Shown here: positions 60,001 through 64,000 of the stretch, in pieces
Layout of the letters: each line of letters starts with the position of its first letter
Position numbering within the stretch: position 1 is the stretch's first letter
Source: Tribonema minus
Lineage: Eukaryota > Sar > Xanthophyceae > Tribonematales > Tribonemataceae
Assembly (NCBI GenBank): GCA_017506865.1
Contig: JAFCMP010000223.1
Span: 1,922,001-1,986,000 of the forward strand
DNA: 64,000 nucleotides
Direction: 5' to 3'
Translations under genes and position numbers: made by a program
Notes under the pieces: model-generated
The model's database searches: none
What the model was told of the DNA's origin: nothing
Seen by the model: the letters and a program-made list of their open reading frames with translations, nothing else

Positions 60001-63000
60001 TTGATGAACGACCTTCTCTGTGTTGTTTGACTGCAGGATCTTCAACGCTTTCGATCAGGATTCCAATGGATCAGTGGACTATGCGGAGTTCTGTGACTTC
60101 ATTCTGCACACTGTGCTGAACAAGTCGGCCACCTCTGAAGACTCAGACTCAGACTCTGCCACCTCGCTTGGCACCAGGTAACAGTGTGCAGATAGTTGGT
60201 CACCTGCCTGCTGTGTCCCTGAAGGCTGTCATTTCGGTAGTAGCAAAGACACACTGTGCAACATATATGTCAGTTACCGTCAAGATGCAATATACCGGAA
60301 TACGTTACTGACGACACGGCATGTTAAATAAGGTGCAGTGCATGCTCATGTGGTCCATCGAGCCTCAAAATATTGGTCAGTAGTGTCGACACCACTTGTG
60401 GCGGAAGTTGCAGTGCACATTCAGGTGGTAAATTGAGCTGCACAGTCAAACTAGTCAATGATGTTGCCCTGACGTATTCTGAATCCTGCCTCTATGCATA
60501 TAGTTGTATACATACAGCCCAGTGCCATCAAAGACGCTCGCAAGCTGTTGGCGAGAATTTTGTTGCTTGCAATGCATGCACATGTGCAATGACCACCGGT
60601 GACTCAATGACACTAATTTTATGTTTGTATTGTTGGTACTTCTGTGCAACAAATAGCACATGGTCTTTCGCATGGTCCTGTTCATGATGGCCATCTATTG
60701 GCAGCACTTCCTGCTGATGCATTTTTCCTGGCAGTATATGAGCAATGTTTTCTGGGCTCTTAAGCTACGCTGCTTTATCTGCTGTTGGTCCTACTGCAGT
60801 TCCTCCGGCTTTGATTCTGATGACCTCTTTGGCGATGAGCATGGAGGACACCTGTCAACCCTCTACACCAAGGTTGCAAAGGTACTTGATGTACTCAAAC
60901 CCATTCGCCACAAAGCCACGATTGAACCAAAAGTACTCAATGTCCCTCTTGATGACCATTGCAACTTAACATAGGTGAGAGAGACTGCTCAGAAGATTTT
61001 GTCTGCACCCACTGTCATCAACAAGATTTTTCCGTAATAGGGCAAATTACCTGCTGCGCTGACCATGATGGCTTGACCATCAAGAAGTATGGGTGCTTCA
61101 GCATTTGGACTTGAGAATCAAATCAATGCAAGGATCGGCTCCGGATTGCGCACTTCTTCCATGCGATGCCAATGCAGTGATCACTCCCCCGGCTGCACAG
61201 ATGCAAGCTTTGACGCATACACTCATGCTGCCAAGTCTTTGCTTGCTGTAGCACGATCATGCAGGCAGCATGTTGTCATACAAACTGCTTTACTGGCGTT
61301 TGCACGCTAATGGTGTGCCCATACCTGCCGAGCATCACATGTGCTGTGCGTTTCTCCCTTCACGGTCGTAGCTCATGTGGGTATTCGCTCCCACGGAGGC
61401 CAAGCAGAAGCGTGTGTGGGACTATATGCGCAGCAAGGAGCATGGCAGTGCTGGCGCAGGCCAGGTCAGTGACTGCTGTCACAGAATAATGCGCAAGCAT
61501 GTATGCCCAGCCAATGTAACACAATTTTTGCATGCAGAGCAAAAAAAGCCCATGTACCAGTTACGAGCACCAACACATTAGGAAGCTTGATACTCTTGTG
61601 ACGGTGGCCACTTGTCTCAAATCTTGGAGTAGCTGTTGCATCTACTTCCGAGCTTCATTTGACAACCTGAAGGTGTGCAACGCACCATGTAAGAAGAGGA
61701 CATGTTGCGCCGATTATGATGCCTCACACAAAGCCATTGTGTACGCTGGCCATGTGCATGTGTGCGTGCTGCCTGTGCCAACTTCTGTTACTTTGAAGTA
61801 TGTGAAAGAAGGTCTTCTGAGGGTGTGTTCATCAGCATCGTGCACGTTTGTGGACACGAGCTGACATTCTTCCTGATCCCAATCTTACTCAGTGTAACAG
61901 GTCAATCCTCCACCTCTTCACACACCTCTCACAGCTGCATCGTCTGTAATTGTTGTATGTTCTGAGCGCAGGTGACAGAGAAGCGGTTCAGGGACTTCCT
62001 GCGTCGCTCCGGTGCCGGACCATCACTCAAGGGCGATGCGCTCACGAGCAAGGAGGTGTCTGAGCTAGTCGGCGTGCTCGATCCTAAGTGCAAGGGCAGT
62101 GTGAACTATGCCAAGTTCCTCAAGAAGGCAAGTGCATTGCCATCTTCGCAATGTATGCCGCAGGCCATGGGAGCAAAGTGCACATGTTACTGCAGATAGC
62201 ATATGATTCGTTCTGCTTTTTATGTGACCACATGCAGACTTATCAGCGCAACAGCTGCATGAGAGACCGGGACCGCAGGGACCGCAGGGTACACTGCATA
62301 CAACTGAGTCTACCTTGACCCAAGGCACTCACTCACCCACGCCTTAGGTGAAACGTGCAACAGCCATGCCCGCACCATAAACAGGCCGACTTGCTGTGTC
62401 AAAACATTTGCAGCTCAATCCAGTGAGCTAGGTCATAGCTGCATGTGCTGTGCAGCACGCAACTGCTCGGTCATGATGACAATAATCTTTAATGCGCACC
62501 TGTGCAGGTTAAGTAGGAGTTTTGAGAGATTGTGAAAAATGACTTGTGCCTGAAGCTGAATTGTCACAATGCACGCGTGTTTTGCACAGGTGTTTGAAGA
62601 GCTCAAGCCGAAAGCCCCCAAACCTGCGGATGATGGTGCCAGCAAGAAGCCATCTCAAGCGCTAGACCTCCCATCCATACTGCATCAGCTGCAGGAGGCC
62701 ATACTACAGGTATGTTGGTGATGGCTTGTCTGCACGCACCGTGGCTTCAAGGTTACAACTGATTTTTGTGATACTGTACGAGTTCTACAGTCTACAGCAC
62801 GCTGCCAATATGAGTGGAGGTGTCGTAGCCGTGCTAATGCAGGATTCGCAGTAGCTGGTGCATACACAGGCAGGGGCAGGGAGCATACAGCAGGCTGATT
62901 ATGGCTGGCCCCATTCATGAGCGTAATCCTGATGTTCATCGTAGTCTGCTGTGCTTTTCTGCTGGCTCCTGCATACCTTTGATGGCTGTCTTGTGCCTGT

Positions 63001-63277
63001 TGTGCCAGCTTCTCCCTTGCGTATTTTCTCATGTCCAGGTGCATATTGTATTTAAATTGTGATATGCTGAGTATACCAACAATTTTGTACCATCACAATG
63101 GCTGACATGCTGAGGCGCATTGTCTGCATTTTCTTTCAGTCCAATGCCAGAGGCCGGCCCTACCATGGCCTCTTCGCACTGTCGGATGAGCACCGATCCG
63201 GGCTGGTGCAGCTGGATGCCTTGAAGCATACCCTTGGCATGCTAGGCTGCCGCCTGCAAGATGCCGATGTACTCAAG
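39483..63277 (+). CDS. Large multi-exon EF-hand protein with MABP-like repeats (gene continues past the right edge)
   Basis: About 38 exons, nearly all with matching phases, give over 1,650 residues so far. Order: a helical N-terminus; a canonical EF-hand; three MABP-like beta-prism repeats; then at least six more EF-hand loops and several degenerate ones, with helical and low-complexity linkers. Multiple EF-hands in a very long protein recall EFCAB6-type proteins of cilia and the axoneme, which bind calcium; the MABP-like part is not known to me from that family and would suggest membrane or vesicle contact. Four introns appear to use GC donors (45188, 48466, 58739, 62128). No frame break is seen in the exons, so the gene looks functional. 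Unresolved: the true first exon, a possible missing exon between 42060 and 43400, and one between 60881 and 61372. Confidence 0.85.
41599..41686. repeat. 43-bp tandem repeat in an intron
   Basis: Two adjacent copies of AGTGCGCTTGCACAGCA... ending TGACCATTTCCACCA lie in the intron between 41496 and 41871. Confidence 0.8.
43400..46703 (+). other. EF-hand gene, exons coding three MABP-like repeats
   Basis: Exons: about 43400-43593, 44096-44199, 44567-44783, 45131-45187, 45243-45287, 45873-45956, 46611-46703. Three times a (V/I)xDI/V strand is followed by GY/GF, a LN-G turn and an aromatic strand. Repeat 1: AIVDIK, GYKSLTANLNEGTFGKPIYLW. Repeat 2: PLVDIVV, GYQCIPVSLNTGN, NFLWIRR. Repeat 3: AIIDVAITTGKAK, GFCRVHGNLNER, DIFLWYRP. 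This is the pattern of the MABP beta-prism domain found in MVB12 and DENND4 proteins, where it binds membranes. The intron at 45188-45242 is only 55 nt and has a GC donor. The start of the first exon is not settled: all nearby AG sites need a phase the previous exon does not give. Confidence 0.65.
44308..51850. repeat. Same short sequence in two distant introns
   Basis: GAGCTCTAGGTGACAAGGGA followed by TGGTTA occurs at about 44311-44336 and again at about 51823-51848, with weaker similarity just upstream. Only these two short sites are repeated, not the sequence between them. A remnant of a small dispersed repeat is likely. Confidence 0.6.
47014..50350 (+). other. EF-hand gene, linker and EF-hand exons
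   Basis: Exons: 47014-47085, 47635-47721, 48013-48087, 48317-48465, 48804-48861, 49371-49507, 50165-50350, all phase-consistent. 47635-47721 is basic (KNIRRHIRQYVAP). 48013-48087 holds a degenerate loop (YDVRHKGKLTKAQ). 48317-48465 is the exon also copied to 36.3 kb and has a GC donor. 49371-49507 has loop DGDGDGVLSRQD, and 50165-50350 has DLDGDGRVDLLN, both with good calcium ligands except position 12 (Asp and Asn). Confidence 0.8.
50833..53706 (+). other. EF-hand gene, middle exons
   Basis: Exons: 50833-50946, 51392-51520, 52047-52179, 53058-53214, 53508-53706. The first two carry helix-loop segments without calcium ligands (KKAFPGHLGVDDVGMALERL; GQISADTFHSFI). 52047-52179 is helical and ends in a basic stretch. 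53058-53706 is Ser/Thr/Pro/Gly-rich and likely disordered, ending in an acidic EEDEVGEEEAAF. Confidence 0.75.
54790..57298 (+). other. EF-hand gene, paired EF-hand exons
   Basis: Exons: 54790-55148, 55611-55775, 56152-56351, 56767-56841, 57212-57298. The 359-nt first exon is helical and acidic. The second has loop DEDGSGTVPIDE, with all canonical ligands. A second loop, DVDRAGSITLQE, is split by the intron after the Gly codon start (55775/56152). 57212-57298 has a degenerate loop (DQQRVGHLPPAK). Confidence 0.8.
57824..60177 (+). other. EF-hand gene, further EF-hand exons
   Basis: Exons: 57824-57910, 58136-58285, 58655-58738, 59249-59361, 60037-60177. The fourth has loop DADGDGHLSAAE and the fifth DQDSNGSVDYAE, both canonical, followed by a Ser/Asp stretch. 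The exon ending at 58738 is in phase with 59249 only if a GCAAGT donor at 58739 is used; reading on to a GT donor near 58838 would break the phase. Confidence 0.8.
60800..63277 (+). other. EF-hand gene, last exons in the window
   Basis: Exons: 60800-60881, 61372-61464, 61972-62127 (GC donor), 62590-62709, 63140-63277. They carry degenerate loops (LDPKCKGSVNYAK; SDEHRSGLVQLDA) that keep the EF-hand helix pattern. 62590-62709 is a Lys/Pro-rich linker. A possible small exon around 60975-61018 could not be placed in phase. The 63277 exon ends with a GTGAGC donor, so the gene runs on past 64000. Confidence 0.75.
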
Positions 63278-63398
63278 GTGAGCCATCTTTTCAAACATAC
63301 ACTGCAAAATATATACCAATATCCGAAGTCATTTTCAACATCAGTCCCAGCACTTGAAGTGACAGACTCAACATGTACCGTATTATCTATGTATATTT

Positions 63399-63857
63399 TA
63401 AGCCCATGAGGCGAGTTTTTTTAATGAGTTTCCGAGCCCTCACGCAATGATGCCCCACCCTTATTTTTCGCTCATAAAAATGTGCCGCCCCCCCCTTTTC
63501 CTCACATGCATACGTAGCATGTATCCTTTGCGTACGTGTACTCTGCACACTCAGTGACTCATGCTACATCACCACATTGTGTGTGCGCGTGCATGCACTG
63601 TCAGCAACGTGCAGAGCAGACTGAAAGACAGCTCACATGTAGCCAAACTCACAAAAAGGCACCCAGAAGCAGCAGCTGGCTTTCTGACAGTTGAACCAGT
63701 TTCAGGAGCGGCATAGAAGCATGCTGGCACCTCATGATGGTGATAGTTGAGCTAACATGGCTCAAACATAAATTCGCCCCACCCTTTCCTCTCCATACAT
63801 TATGGCACCCCACCCCCCTTTTTTTCGCTGTCATAAAAAACTCGCCCCATGGGCTTA
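63399..63857. mobile_element. MITE-like element with terminal inverted repeats in an intron
   Basis: The left end TAAGCCCATGAGGCGAGTTT and the right end (reverse complement TAAGCCCATGGGGCGAGTTT) match over about 25 bp, including the T-rich run that follows. Internal segments (GCCCCACCCTT and TTTTTCGCT with CATAAAAA) also recur, giving a fold-back structure. The ends start with TA/TTA, which fits a TA or TTA target duplication. No frame is present, and the host gene is not interrupted because it sits in an intron. Confidence 0.8.
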
Positions 63858-64000
63858 CTTATAGATAATATGGTACTGGCGCTGCTGAAAAGACGAGATT
63901 ACTGGTCTTGTCTAGTATGTTGCTATCACTGTACGTTGACCCTTAATATTGTTCAACACCATAGCCCCCCGTTTAAATTCACACAGGCTCTCAAGTCGAT

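Overview
This is a stretch of a eukaryotic nuclear genome. Long genes are split into short exons by GT-AG introns, with a few GC-AG introns, and mobile elements are dense. A flagellated green alga (Chlorophyta) is my best guess, from the mixed GC content, intron-rich style, CAG-rich low-complexity coding sequence and a multi-EF-hand gene; the sequence does not prove this. There is no sign of bacterial operons, and I recognise no tRNA, rRNA or CRISPR array.

Layout. (1) Positions 1-22,900 are a nest of repeats. Five copies of one terminal sequence (starting CTGTGGCCTTG or a close variant, followed by arrays of TTCAAC and GTTGAA) occur in both orientations at 2277, 4726, 8540, 19158 and 22521. 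Two of them sit on 1.26-kb inverted arms (2277-3560 and 17900-19158). Between and beside these repeats lie two paralogous genes of unknown function (A at 9.9-17.1 kb, B at 19.2-22.4 kb) with a shared N-terminal domain and a long Ser/Gly/Ala/Cys-rich degenerate repeat region, plus an inverted fragment (C) at 5.1-5.7 kb. (2) Positions 23,397-28,390 on the minus strand hold a Fanzor-type gene, the eukaryotic relative of TnpB and so an RNA-guided nuclease candidate. It has the TDG motif, RuvC-I Asp, zinc ribbon and RuvC-III Asp, but one in-frame TAA and probably a lost RuvC Glu. Direct repeats of about 160-200 bp lie on both sides (23,187 and 30,301). (3) Positions 29-34.6 kb contain small non-autonomous elements and a broken Ty3/gypsy retrotransposon on the minus strand. 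Its reverse transcriptase is split by a 0.4-kb element that has a second copy at 29.0 kb. (4) Positions 34.7-35.8 kb carry a truncated piece of a MutL/PMS-type mismatch-repair gene, and 37.6-38.9 kb a weak minus-strand gene with an acidic tail. (5) From 39.5 kb to beyond the right edge runs one plus-strand gene of about 38 recognised exons, encoding more than 1,650 residues. It has an N-terminal EF-hand, three MABP-like beta-prism repeats, then many EF-hands; this recalls axonemal/ciliary EF-hand proteins such as EFCAB6, although the MABP-like part is not known from that family.

The left 35 kb looks like an accessory, transposon-driven region in which most coding sequence is decaying. The right 25 kb is an apparently intact host gene whose introns have taken up a small inverted-repeat element (63.4-63.9 kb) and from which one exon with its flanks has been copied to 36.2-36.6 kb. 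The two most notable items are the Fanzor locus and the unidentified A/B family, whose two members change reading frame in the same direction at the same place.
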